A stretch of DNA of 64,000 nucleotides from Purshia tridentata. Taxonomy: Eukaryota > Streptophyta > Magnoliopsida > Rosales > Rosaceae. The stretch spans positions 1 to 64,000 of the forward strand of contig QANT01002154.1 in NCBI GenBank assembly GCA_003254885.1, written 5' to 3'. Below the pieces are notes generated by a model. It was not told the origin of the DNA, did not search any database, and was given only the letters and a program-made list of their open reading frames with translations. Both the position numbers and the translations under genes were made by a program. Below, in pieces: positions 29,699 through 41,845 of the stretch. The first letter of the stretch is position 1. Every line of letters starts with the position of its first letter.

Positions 29699-31735
29699 TT
29701 GGTACTATATGCAATATGCAATATATTTCTGCTAAAGAAAATGAAGTGTAAGAATAGCTAATATATTTCCATAAAATGAGCTAAGAAATGGTCATGAGGG
29801 TTTGGTTTACTTACTATTTCTTCTGAACATTTTCATCGCAAATATAGGGTAATAATGGAAAATCTATAATCTCTGATTAGAAAGATGAATTCATCAATCA
29901 TCAACATCAACATCGAAGGGTCAAAATCATTTATATCACATGCGTTATTTGCAATCTAGAATTTTCTGTGTTTTTTTCATGATTTAAACACAGTCCTCAT
30001 TTTCAAGTTTCAGCAGCAGCAAGCATGCTGATACAATCACTATCTAGCTAGCTAGTATATAGATTAAATAATTGAACATGCATGGTCTGGTCCATATAGA
30101 AATGGTTGCCATTTATTGGCATGTAACCCCACCAATACCTTATCAATCTCGAATATATACAATACATCATGAACCTTATACATCACCAACAATCGTACAT
30201 GCCTTATAGTAGTTGTAGTTGCACCATCATAGCTTTGGACACATACTAGCAATCTAAGACTTTGGCCAATTTGGACTCTGTCTCTCTACTTTTTTCACAT
30301 AGCTATGGACAAATAGTATTACTATTTCAATTAATTCCAACTCCTAGACTGTCTGCTTCTCCAATTTCGTCCACCATATGTCATTGTCAATGTTCTGCTG
30401 CTTAGTGAGAACCTGCATAGTTCATACTGTATTTGCTACATTTGAAAGCTTTAGATTTGATGGCAGGACCCCTCAACTTTTTGAAAATTTCATTAAAAAT
30501 CTTGGATTAGATAGTTTTGGGTAGGTGATTTCATATCTACAACTAACTGGTGGACCAGAAATTAAAATTCGATTAAGTGAAGGTTCTTCAATCAATGCCA
30601 AGACAATACATTGGATTTTAAATGGGCTGGACTTCTAGAGTTAGAACTTATGACTGGGCTTACATGTTCATATCCAAGGCCCAACTCAACAAGTCCACGT
30701 TTTATATCAGCAAAGAGGAACAAGCCCATCTTATATTTTCGGATGCAAAAAGATTGGACCATCATGAATGACATTGTTTTATATTTTTGTGCTGTGGAGT
30801 CTGGACTGATATTAAGAATGACAATCAAAATTAATTTGACACTTACATGATTGATGAAGGAGTATCATTTTGGTGTAACATTCTAAATGATTGCAAATGC
30901 TAATGGGATTTAAAGACTAAAAGAGCTTTACAAAAATAAAATAAAAAGAAGACTAAATAGCAAATTTAAATAAACAAACTTTCCACTTACATTAGGGAAA
31001 TTGAACTCAGTAACTCACTTTTTAAGATTATACTTTTTTTTATAAAAAACTTACATTTATAACCCTTATTTGATACTGTTCATATGTAGAAAGTCTAAAT
31101 TACCCATATTTTTCCCATTCAACCTCTCTCATCCGTTCTCTGTCTCATCTTCCTCACTGCAACCCTCTCTCTTTGATTCTTACTGATTTGAGCTCGTATC
31201 CATATCCTCAAGAAACAACCAAATTATCAACCCCATCATATGAAGTGACAGAATGTGAGCCCCCAATCCAAAATTAATCGGTAATAAGAGAAGTAGTTTA
31301 GGATGTTGGATCTTTATTTCAACACGTTCACATACATGTGGTATTATTCAAGCCTAACACGTAGACAATTTAAATTGAATGACGTAAGGCACAACATGTG
31401 GATAGCCTGTTTTGATATCATGTCAAAATCTAGGCCTAATTCAACCCTAAAACATATTTAAGATGTGATGATTGTCTAAACTTATATTGTACAAACCAGT
31501 TGTAACACGATGATGTGAAATATTTAACATGAAGTCCGGTTACCAAGTTAGATTTCTATTAAATAAGAGACTAACCATCCAAAGGAATCAAGAGTAGTAA
31601 TTAACTAGTTAAACAAAAGCAGAGGTCTTCATAAAAAAAAAAAAACAAAAAAACAAAAGCAGAGGTGACTTATCAAAGTAAGAAGCATTTGGATAAGCTT
31701 TTAGATAAGCTTTTGGAACTCAAATCACGCAGGGA

Positions 31736-31879
31736 CTGCTTTTGAAATTTGAAAGAAAGAATTAGCATTCCTTTCCGCCAAACTGTATCGCATCCAAAGC
31801 AAACAAACTGCTTTTGAAATTTGAAAGAAAGAATTAGCATTTCTTTCCGCCAAACTGTATCGCATCCAAAGCAAACAAA
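31736..31879. repeat. 72-bp tandem duplication
   Basis: Two copies (31736-31807 and 31808-31879) that I see differ at a single base (CATTCC versus CATTTC). Because 72 is a multiple of three, the minus strand shows an open frame with a repeated peptide; the frame has no other support and is not annotated as coding. Confidence 0.95.
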
Positions 31880-34800
31880 AGTTTAGCTTTTGAAATTTCA
31901 ACCAAGTCAATAAAAAATCTAAGCTTTGCTTCTTGTTTTGATGTGGACTATTACAAATGGGTTTGTGTCTTTCTTATCTCTAATTTACATACAACCCAAC
32001 TTGGTCTTCATCTTGTTCGTCAAATCCCCTCGCTAAAGAAGACTAAACACAATTTGACTTCAAAAAGACAATGTGAAGACTGAAGACCAAAAAAAAAATC
32101 CTAAAAAAAACCCAAGACCCAGATCAATAAACAGAGATATTAATACAAGTTCGTTCAACATTTTATGCAAACTCGAGGTGCTTAAAAAATCAAACAACAA
32201 TTCTGGAATGTATTTATATATACAAAATGCAAATAATCAACCATCGAGGCAATTGTTTCTAACATCAAGATTCTGCCTTGCCATCTCAAAGAATAGAAAG
32301 ATGAAAGTGAAAAGATTTTGGAATTGGGTTTTGTCAAACATAATATATTGATCTTTGTCGATCATAATATTGGTCTTTGTTGACCTACCATATGGTCAAC
32401 GTCGACCAGATTATACAGGTCTCGTGGAAAGAAAGAGCGAAGGTGAAGTTGGAGTGGAGCTTGAGGCGGCAGTGACGGTGGTTTGCGGGTTTCTTAGGGG
32501 AAGTGAGAGGAGAGGAACAACACTAACCTCAGGGTGAAGGGACCAGTGAGAATGCATTGCAGATTTGTGCTAATGTTTGCTTTTGATTAATCTCTTGAAG
32601 CCTCGATCTTTTTGCTAATGTTTCTCTTTAATCACATTAATTTCTAATCTGGGTATTCATTACTTCTCATTCAGATCAGTGTTTCAAATTTCTTTTGTTA
32701 GCGGCACACTGTAGTAAAAACCAGCAATAGAAACAAACCCATTTGGCTCTGTGTTAGTTTCTTGATTGGTCTAATCAGATTATGAGAAATGGGTTTTGTG
32801 ACTAAGATGAATAAAATGTGATAGATTAGTGTTGCAAGCAAATTTGTAAAAAGTAAAGCAAAATTGAAGAAGATGTAATATCAGATATGGAAATGTTTCT
32901 GTTCATTCTTTTTTTTTTAATAAATTTTTTAGATGAAGGGTGTTTTAGTTCAAAAAACGACCAAACAGTCATAAAAGTAAGTTTTATAAAAAAAGTTATA
33001 CCTGGCAAAAAAAAAAAAAAAGTCATACAAATAATTTTCCTTTTACAATATCTGGAGAATTATTTATAGTCATATCATAGATTCATACTAGAATTGAGAA
33101 CTTTGAATTCACGTGGCCTAACTTTCGATCAACACTCAGAAGCCAAAATAGACGTTTCAAAAGTCATCTTTAGACAAAGTAGAACACCAACACAGCAATT
33201 AAGTGTCTAACCAGATGATAGATAAAGAATTTGTTTTGTTTTCTGTTTCGTGTTGAGTAGTCAACGGTAAAAGAGGGTATCCATTGTTACTAATTAAAGC
33301 TTCTTAATGTCTTGTCAATGGTGGCTGGCTTAATGGGCCAACTTGTATTTAAGTATTAACACTAGAGTAGCAGAGGCCTTTACATGTATTCCAAATATAA
33401 CTCAGCCTATTATGATCGAGTTTACAATAATATATAATCCTTAAACCCTCAAGGACGTAAGAATTGAATTTCTTATGAAGTAAGTCTCTCTGTCTCTGTC
33501 GACAACAATAACTTTTCTAATTATATGTTGCATATTCTCAGTTTCCATCTTAACTTTGGAAGACAGCATCTTCACTCTTAGCTCATACACATGAGTTGCA
33601 TGGAAACTGAGAAGCACAGCTACTTAATTTAGACCTATATATGTTTCTGCCTTTGCACGTGCGGTCACTCTCAGTCGACCGTTCAGGGCCGGCCTTGTCG
33701 ATCGATATCATATGAAACACACCTAGCTACCACCTACAGTTCCCTCGTTAGGGTTGGTGAAGACTCCTTTTTTTATGGAATATTTTAGGCTTTTTTTTTT
33801 CGGTAAACTAATTAGCGACGCAGATGTCCTATACTGGGCACTTGCCTGCCAAGGATCGGATCCATATCTTATCTGATATTCCATGCATGCAGGTTTTAAC
33901 CTTCAATGCTGACTTGCTTCCAATCATGCATGACCACCACTACATGTTCGTATATTACCTCGAGATCGATTATATATTATGAGCTCATAATATAATTAAT
34001 GAGCCAAACTAAACAAATATGATAATGTTACAGTATATAAAGACAAGATCGATCATTAATATAGTATGCAACTTGTAAAGATTTACATATAGTCATATGT
34101 TATGATGAGTACGTCAGTCCAAAAAACAACAGCCAGTTACATAGTAACAGAAAATTCTTAGCTAGCTGGACTTTTAAAATTAAAACTATGGTTTGGTTTG
34201 GGCCGCCATGACCCCATACATCCTTTTATACATTATCAGTAAATGGTAAATTAGGTCATATATTTGGGAGAAGACCTTTCATTATTTAAATCATCTTTTT
34301 CTTGTCACATATATGAAGCTATAAACGTACAATAATACTACAGCACAGGTTCATGCATATTTTTCACTTGAGAAAGAATCCAAAGATTCATGCATAATAC
34401 ATGCCCTACTTTTTTCATTCAATCATCCATCTTTAGACACTTTTTTTTTTTTTTTTCTGTGGTCCCAAAAATTGACCATATATCTAGTTGACACCTTATA
34501 TAGTCAGTTAAATATAGTCAATTGAAAAGGTCCCAATATCATTACCTTTGTTTTTTTGGGTAACAATAAAGTGATGCATGTGTTTCACTATCACCGCTTA
34601 ATTTTAATTTTAATTTTTTTCTGATCAACACTAATTTGACTCTGAATTAACTAACTGCTATTTGAAATTTTTGTCTTATACATTGATGCAACTGATATCT
34701 TTTATCATTCTTTTTGTTGATAAAAGCAGTTTATGTAAACTTTATATATGTATATATATATATACCAATATATACTTTCCCCTATTGTATTATGTTACCA

Positions 34801-35647
34801 TTTTTTGTGAGATGATTGGTGTATCACCCATTACATGCATGTTTCTCTCTTACCCAATATTAGTCATACATTGATGTAACTATCATGGTGTCACATTAGA
34901 GTTTATAAAAATTTAAGATTTGTAAGAGTTGAGAGTTTATGATCTAGGCCCTAAAAGCTAGAGATATTATTAAACCGTACATGGAATTCAAATGTTAACT
35001 AATATTAAAACTTTTTATTTATTATTATGGGGGACAGGGGATTAAAATTAACAATCCCATACAACAGACAAAAACGTGACAGCTTATAATTCATACTTTG
35101 AATGAGACATATTATTCAATAAATAACGACATAATTAAGTTACGTGAATTCGTAGCCAATTACCGGATATCCCAAACTCGCAATCATATCCCTTGTGGAT
35201 CCTCTAGGTTTTTGTAGGCTAGTATCTGCTTTTAATATAAAGTTGACACGTCATAATAATGCAATCTAAGGGTTATAAACTAGACTCGTTATGTAAACTA
35301 GTGAAAAAAGATAAAAACTTTTTGACAAATGCCACAGTCCACATAAATCATAAGCCCTGTCTTTAATTATTTCCAAAGCCATGGTCCTGCAAAATTGATC
35401 AATTATAAAAAGGGAAAAGAATGGTTACTCCCCTATATTGTTTAATACTTTAATACTCCAAGGCAACCGCTCATTATGGACAATTTGATATTCATGGACA
35501 ATTTAATTGTTTAATTAATTAGCACAATATGATCATAGCTAGCTGCCCATGATTTTCATCATGGTCCATCTTTGGTTGACCATTCCCCATCTCATTAATT
35601 AATTATGAAGATAAGACTGCATTGTGATACTAGTCCAATTAATATGT

Positions 35648-35882
35648 AGGGGAATATTATTCACCTTCTCTGATCCATCTTCTTCATCGACCTTCTTCTT
35701 TATTATATTTTCATTTCACAATGTAAATTCATAATCAAAACCGTTCATTTTTTAGATTTAACTATGAAGATACTTTCTGCAAAAAATAACCAAATCAAAA
35801 ATCATGGTTTCGATCATGAAAGTAAATTGTGAAATAAGAATAATAAAGAATAAGGTCGGTAGAGAAGGTTGATAACATTCCT
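35648..35882. mobile_element. 235-bp MITE with 9-bp target-site duplication (Mutator-like)
   Basis: The element begins AGGGGAATATTATTCACC and ends GGTTGATAACATTCCT; the ends pair as imperfect terminal inverted repeats that run on through CCTTCTCT. It is flanked on both sides by the identical 9-mer TTAATATGT (35639-35647 and 35883-35891). A 9-bp duplication points to mobilisation by a Mutator-like transposase. Internal words such as TCTGCAAAAAATAACCAAATC and TTTCGATCATGA link it to the larger element at 29217. Confidence 0.85.
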
Positions 35883-36060
35883 TTAATATGTTAGGTAAAA
35901 TATGAGAGATAAGTGAGGAACAACACATATAAAGGTTAAATTTACTAAATAAAAATAAAGTATTTGTTTTATAATCATGTTAAATTCAATCTTTAAATAT
36001 GTTGTTCCTAGCTCACTTGTTTTCATATTAGATGAATTATTGTTAATATATCATTCATAA

Positions 36061-36192
36061 GCTCATCTTATTTGTCGTGAATTAGAGTTGGCCTAGTTGG
36101 TCGAATACCAAAACTTCTCAATATATACTTAGGTTCAAACCCTCTCTCTCTTATAATTTTTTTTTTAAAAAAAAAAGGCTCACCTTATTGTC
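36061..36192 (+). mobile_element. tRNA-derived SINE with target-site duplication
   Basis: The body (36077-36177) contains TGGCCTAGTTGG, a match to the RNA polymerase III box A, then GGTTCAAACCC, a match to box B, then T- and A-rich runs. The flanks GCTCATCTTATTTGTC (36061-36076) and GCTCACCTTATTGTC (36178-36192) are a target duplication with small differences. The length near 100 bp fits short plant SINEs. Confidence 0.75.
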
Positions 36193-36695
36193 CTATAAAA
36201 ACAATCTACATTATGCAAAACAATAATATATATCATGTTTTCAATTAAATATATCAGAAATGAGATCTCTGGCAAAGTGGCTGGTCCAGTACTAAACCAG
36301 TTTGGTCCGAAAAGCCACAGCCCACAGCAATCTTAACGTGAATGCTACGTCCTAGTTGCGCCTATTTCAGCAGCCCCCAAGTCCCCAACCTACTTTCTCT
36401 CTTTGTTGTTTGTTTCTAATTGGACCACATTTTGATGTTTAATTCTCTAATTGTAATTAAAGTAGATAAATAATTATAATTATTTATTTACATTAAGGTT
36501 TGTTACCTGTTTTGGTTGATATTCAAATTCAAGCATAAACTCCACATTCGGACGAAGGTGCAGAGCAGTAGTAAATAGACCAAGGCGGCAAATTGACAAT
36601 GTCACAGACGCAAAAATCAAGGTCTCTTTCACATAAAAATATTCTACATCCAACTGGCACATGGTCATCATGAGGCCCATCACGAACCAAATGCT

Positions 36696-36704
36696 TTTAT
36701 ATAT
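36696..36704 (+). promoter_or_regulatory. TATA box of the peroxidase gene
   Basis: TTTATATAT lies about 110 bases before the peroxidase ATG, with a CT-rich leader (AGTCTCTCTAGCTCTCTCTG) starting about 30 bases downstream, as expected for a plant transcription start near 36730. Confidence 0.6.
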
Positions 36705-36809
36705 TTCTTCAGCCACCATTGATTCAAATTCAGTCTCTCTAGCTCTCTCTGCAACACTTCATCTCTAGCTCCTCTGTGTTTTGCGAATTGAATAAAGAAC
36801 TTTACTCAT

Positions 36810-38821
36810 ATGGGTCGGTTCCATCTTATACTGGTGTGGTCACTTTCCCTCAGTCTGTGCCTCTCCCTCTCTCCCATATCAGCGCAGCTAAAACCCAACT
36901 TCTACGCCAACATCTGCCCCAATGTCGAAACCATTGTCAAAAATGCTGTCAAGGCCAAATTTCAACAAACCTTTGTCACAGTGCCTGCAACCATACGTCT
37001 CTTTTTCCATGATTGCTTCGTGCAGGTAACTCAAATGTCTCCGAATATATCTCACATCGAGAATGCAAAGCCTTATTTTACAATATATAATGTTTCGAGT
37101 TAGATGTTCTAATTTCTGATGAGCTTAATTTGTTTGTACAATGTTAATATTGATAGGGTTGTGACGCTTCAGTTATAATTTCTTCAACTGCAAGCAATAA
37201 AGCAGAGAAGGACCACCCTGATAATCTGTCATTGGCTGGAGATGGGTTTGACACAGTGATCAAAGCAAAAGCAGCCGTTGATGCAGTACCCAGATGTAAA
37301 AACAAAGTCTCCTGTGCTGATATTCTTGCTCTGGCCACCCGTGATGCTATTGTTCTGGTTCGTAATTAAACATTAATTAATCACTAAGGCTTTGATTGAT
37401 TAATATGGTACTAATTAAGTGTGTTTTAATATAATGCACAGTCTGGTGGGCCTTCATATACGGTTGAGTTGGGAAGATTGGATGGACTCAGTTCAACTTC
37501 TTCAAGTGTGGAAGGGAAGCTGCCCCAGCCAGGCTTCAAATTGAACCAGCTCAATTCCATGTTTGGTGCCAATGGGTTATCCCAGACAGACATGATTGCT
37601 CTTTCAGGTTAGATAATCAGTTATTCACCAATCACACTAATTAATCGGAAGGGTGTTGTTAATTAGAGTGTGACACTGGCTAATTAAGGATTGCAGGGTC
37701 CCACCTAAATATAACACCCTTGTTCTCATGTTCATGCATTCAATTTTTTCTTGCAATATTCATTCAATGTGTTTTTTAGATGCTGTGAACATGCCAAAAA
37801 TGCATTTCAAATAACCCATAAATTTTTTTAGAATTATTTGGCTCAAGTAGACAAAGTGTATCTTGGTGGGGAAAAACAAATCCATTTAGGATCCACTTGA
37901 AAATGTTTCTATCAAATGTTTTTGCTCACAATGCTTTCTTTAATAGCACTTTTGTTTTTTTCTTAAAGTACATAAGAAATTTTCATTAGAAAAGCACTTA
38001 AAAGTGCATTTCTATGAAGCATTTCAAACACAATTGTTTATTTCTTTTAAACTCTAGTTCTTTTAAATAATATGAAAACAACTATGTTTTTTCTCCCAAA
38101 TAAGATTTTTGGTGATTTTTAACGAAGCACTTATATTAAGATTTTTTTTAGAAATCTACTTTAAATTATGTGAAAAACTTACACTTAAATACGTAATTAG
38201 TGTTTATTACATAAATGATCATATTACTAGTGGGTGAGGAAATTATCATAAAGTTTAACTCCCTATTTTCTATTATTGCCATATTGTTATTACTAATACT
38301 AGCACTAATTGTGTAATTATTAATCATGATGTACTAAGCAGCATCATGTTTCCTGCACATGCACTAAGAAAACAAAACTCAGCCATCTGATTGAAAACAA
38401 ACTTTGTTTTGCAGCGGCGCACACCGTTGGATTCTCTCATTGCAACAAAGTTGCCAATCGGATTTATAGCTTCAGCAGCAAAAACCCAGTGGACCCCACA
38501 ATAAACAAAACTTATGTGCCACAACTGAAGACAATGTGTCCAAAGAATGTGGACCCCGATATAGCCATCAACATGGACCCAAACACCCCCAGAGTCTTTG
38601 ACAATACGTACTACAAAAATCTTCAACAGGGCTTGGGCCTGTTCACATCGGATCAGGACCTTTTCGAGGACACAAGGTCCAGGCCCGTTGTAAATGACTG
38701 GGCCCAAAACAATGCGGATTTCGTACGCGCCTTTACTACTGCTATGACAAAGTTGGGCCGGGTCGGAGTGAAGACGGGTCAGAATGGGAATATTCGTACT
38801 GATTGTGCTGCTTTTAATTAA
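36810..38821 (+). CDS. Class III secretory peroxidase, PER73/PER35/PER51-like
   Basis: Exons 36810-37025, 37157-37357, 37442-37607 and 38415-38821 give 329 residues with the classical three-intron layout of plant peroxidases. A hydrophobic signal peptide ends at [10 protein letters not shown] (cleavage after residue 25). The distal haem site RLFFHDCF has catalytic Arg63 and His67, followed by GCDASV; the proximal His197 lies in [11 protein letters not shown]. Also present are [21 protein letters not shown] and the ending [11 protein letters not shown]. The enzyme uses hydrogen peroxide to oxidise phenolics in the cell wall or apoplast. The protein length, the C-terminal segment and the neighbours point to the PER73 (RHS19, root-hair expressed) branch, but family members are too alike for a firm number. 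Alanine replaces the more usual glycine before AHT. Intron 3 is long (807 nt) and contains AAAAGTGCATTT-type sequence, perhaps a worn hAT-like MITE. Confidence 0.93.
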
Positions 38822-41800
38822 GAGGAAAACAAAATTTCAAAATCAATGTTCACCAGATTTCAGCTCCAGGAAAAGAAAAGAAAATTTAAAATAGGAAAGT
38901 TAGCGCCCTTAAGTGAGGTTTTGGAACATCAATAATACAAATTATTGAGGTGGCTATGAGCTATGTATATGGAATAATGAAATACAACTTTATCGATACA
39001 ACTATATTTCTGATTTTGATCACCAAGAAAATTTCCAGCCTTTTCTTAAATCTCTCTAAATTTGAGCTTTTATTAACAATTAATTTCACCAAATCAAGTT
39101 AAATAGATGGGCTTCTCCAAACTCACCCCAAATTTTAAACAGTTAAATTTTATATGATTTGAAAAAATTTCAACTTAAACATTGATCGAAGATCGAGCAA
39201 TTTCCAAATTTAACTATTTTCTCAATTTATTCTCATATTTGAAGGAAATATGGGGAAAAGACTAAAGATGGTCTAAAACATCTCTGTATACATAGAGAGC
39301 ATATAGACTTTTGATTCCTTTATGAGTTAACAAAATTTGTGTAGTTATAAATCAATTTGTTCAGCAAAAAACAATTTGAAGTCAATATGACACTCCAATA
39401 ATTTCCAATTATAAATTAATTTGCACATGATGATTTGACTATGTACTCTTATGCATATATAAGTCTTTGTTTTATTTATTATTGGTCACGTAGACCCCAA
39501 CTCCTATTCACTAATTAGGTTTGATTATTCAAGATGCTTGTCATTATAGCTAGGTGATGTGCATGCAGCCACATACAAATTAAGACTTGTGCAAACTTAA
39601 TGCTCCCAAGAGATGAGTCAAAGTCATCGATCAACTTTTTTTTTGGCCAAGTAAAGTCATCGATCAACTTAACCTGGTGTGAGAGTGCATATATATGGGG
39701 GTGTGTATATGCTCGTAATAAATTATTACTTGTTTGATGATCCTCATCTTAATTTGATGATAAGTTTTGTCCCCATATACAATGAAATGCATTGCATGCA
39801 TGCAATTTGTTTAGTGTTTTTGAACTCAATTTGGTCAGATAATAAAACGCAATTTTATGACAATCACTTTCATGTCTCAGTTTGGGCACATTTGCAATCA
39901 CACCCAAAAAAAAGAAAGAGGTTATGACTAATGAGAATGAAATTCCAAATTTCTTAAATTTATACTTACATAAAAATTATATAATATATGGTAATTAACA
40001 TTTCACATATACTACAGGAAAATATGGTAATGGAAATATAACACAAAATCCAAGCAAGTTGTCACTTTCTAGTAGGTTAAATTAAGCAGAAGAATTGCTA
40101 GCTTTATTCTGTTATGAACATCAAACTGTTAAGTAAAAGTGTAAAAGCAGGTATATATAGTTCATTTTCATTGCTAGATATTTTGCTTTGATAGTCAATT
40201 AGTCAAAGAATAGTGTAGAGGGTACAATATAATGAAAAAACTGAAAGCCTTCATTGAATTTTCAGCATCCATTTGGGAGTTAGGACTAGAGAGAAACAAG
40301 TAACATGCACAATGCATGTTATATATATGATATATCTAACGTTTTTAACATACCAATATATATATATATATGCCTTACCAAAAAAACCAAAACAACCCAT
40401 ATATATGCATACGCCACACATGCACATACCTTGGTCCTGAAATCACTCAACCGCTTTCACAAACCCTCCTCTAGAAATGACAATTAAATTGAGCACTTCA
40501 TCAACTTTTTCATGAAAGATGTTCTTTCTTTTCCCACAAATTATTCTCGACAATCCTTCTCTAATTTCTATGATATTTATAGATTGGGCTCAAGACCTAC
40601 GCATGAAATATAAGAAATTAAGAAATAAGAAAAAGATATACCCTTTGATGCTTCTTAGTTCTTAAATTGACAAACAAAAGTGGGTATTTTCTCTTACAAC
40701 ACATGGACTTGGAAACATACTTTTGTTATGAACGATATGCTAGGTAATGATATATATCTTCTTCGAACTATCCATTTATTATTTTTGTTTGCTTTTGTTG
40801 TTGTTGTTGTTAAAATTAAGGTCTGATATATATGTTAATTTACAACTCTATATATATGATGCATTTCACTAATCTTGCTACAGGAAGATAATATGATATT
40901 ATATCATTTGTTTAATATATTTAATTGCAGTATTTAATTTAAAGAAGGAGCTAATGAGGATGACTTGCCGGGAACCACCCTGTGAAATTCAACCTTTTGG
41001 GGCATATTATTTTACGTCTACATTTCCGATATTCACCCACTCTATAATTGGTTGAATGTACGTATCTTAAATAAAATCATGATCAACAATAACTACTTAC
41101 TACACAATAATCTTCATTATACAATGATTAATTGCGTCCGTTAATCCTACTTTCTTGGTGGGACTTGAAAAAATTATTCTTGCAGTGTTTCTAATTTCTG
41201 TTATTCATGAGCATATTGATCAATCAGGAGTACTACTTTGAGTTTGATATAGCAATATACTTTATACTTTATATTAACCCAGAACCCAGAAAGTAAGTTG
41301 GGAATCCCAAAAAAACGGAGGCTACAAATGCAAAGGAAACAGGTTTGTGAAAAAACTGAGCCTTCAGTGAATTTTCAATTTAAAGTTGTTGAATACTGTG
41401 CACAGTGTGCAGCAACCACACACTATACAAAGTACAAACACACTTACACACACACACACAGCATCCAAACATCAGACAAGTAGAATGTTAAGCTTATATG
41501 ATATCAAACAACAATCTAGAATCGCATGTAACAAGAAACTCAACAGTTACAGCCCTCCAAATTTTGAAGACAAGCTTTATTAGGAACGACAAAGTCAATA
41601 AACAGAATAGATATCTGTACAAGGAGTGCCACTGACCTATTTGTTACGGTTATTTATATTCAATTTTCGATTTTTCTATACCTCACATTGTCAAGGTATA
41701 CAACCATAGGCATAATAATCAGCTCTGGACCTATATACAATCTAATTGCCTCATTCCAAAATCCAAAATTTCCTATTACTTCTACTTATATTCGACAATT

Positions 41801-41845
41801 ATGATTAATCATCATCACTATAAAATGAGCCAAAACATGTACTAG
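38822..41845. other. Convergent intergenic region after the peroxidase
   Basis: The peroxidase 3' UTR lies just after 38822 and the ADA1-like 3' UTR just before 41846. The rest is AT-rich, with TA runs near 40363 and CA repeats near 41448-41460. A 14-base match to the miR169 core at 40958-40971 has no visible hairpin. No gene is supported. Confidence 0.5.

Larger units (their letters stand above)
24533..36695. other. Gene-poor 12-kb region
   Basis: AT-rich DNA with no recognisable multi-exon gene. It contains the elements listed separately: an LTR fragment, homopolymer and GA runs, a GC-rich short frame, degenerate repeats, two related MITEs, a 72-bp tandem duplication and a SINE. A G-box-like ACACGTGG lies at about 29153-29160. 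Open frames at 27356, 30064, 30592, 32073, 32355 and 34662 show no conserved features. Confidence 0.5.

Noticed and set aside
31725-31910. 61-codon minus-strand frame with an internal peptide repeat
   Set aside because: The repeat is fully explained by the 72-bp tandem duplication, whose length is a multiple of three.
36101-36150. tRNA gene suggested by box A and box B
   Set aside because: No cloverleaf can be formed, and the element has a target-site duplication and A/T-rich tail, so it is a SINE.
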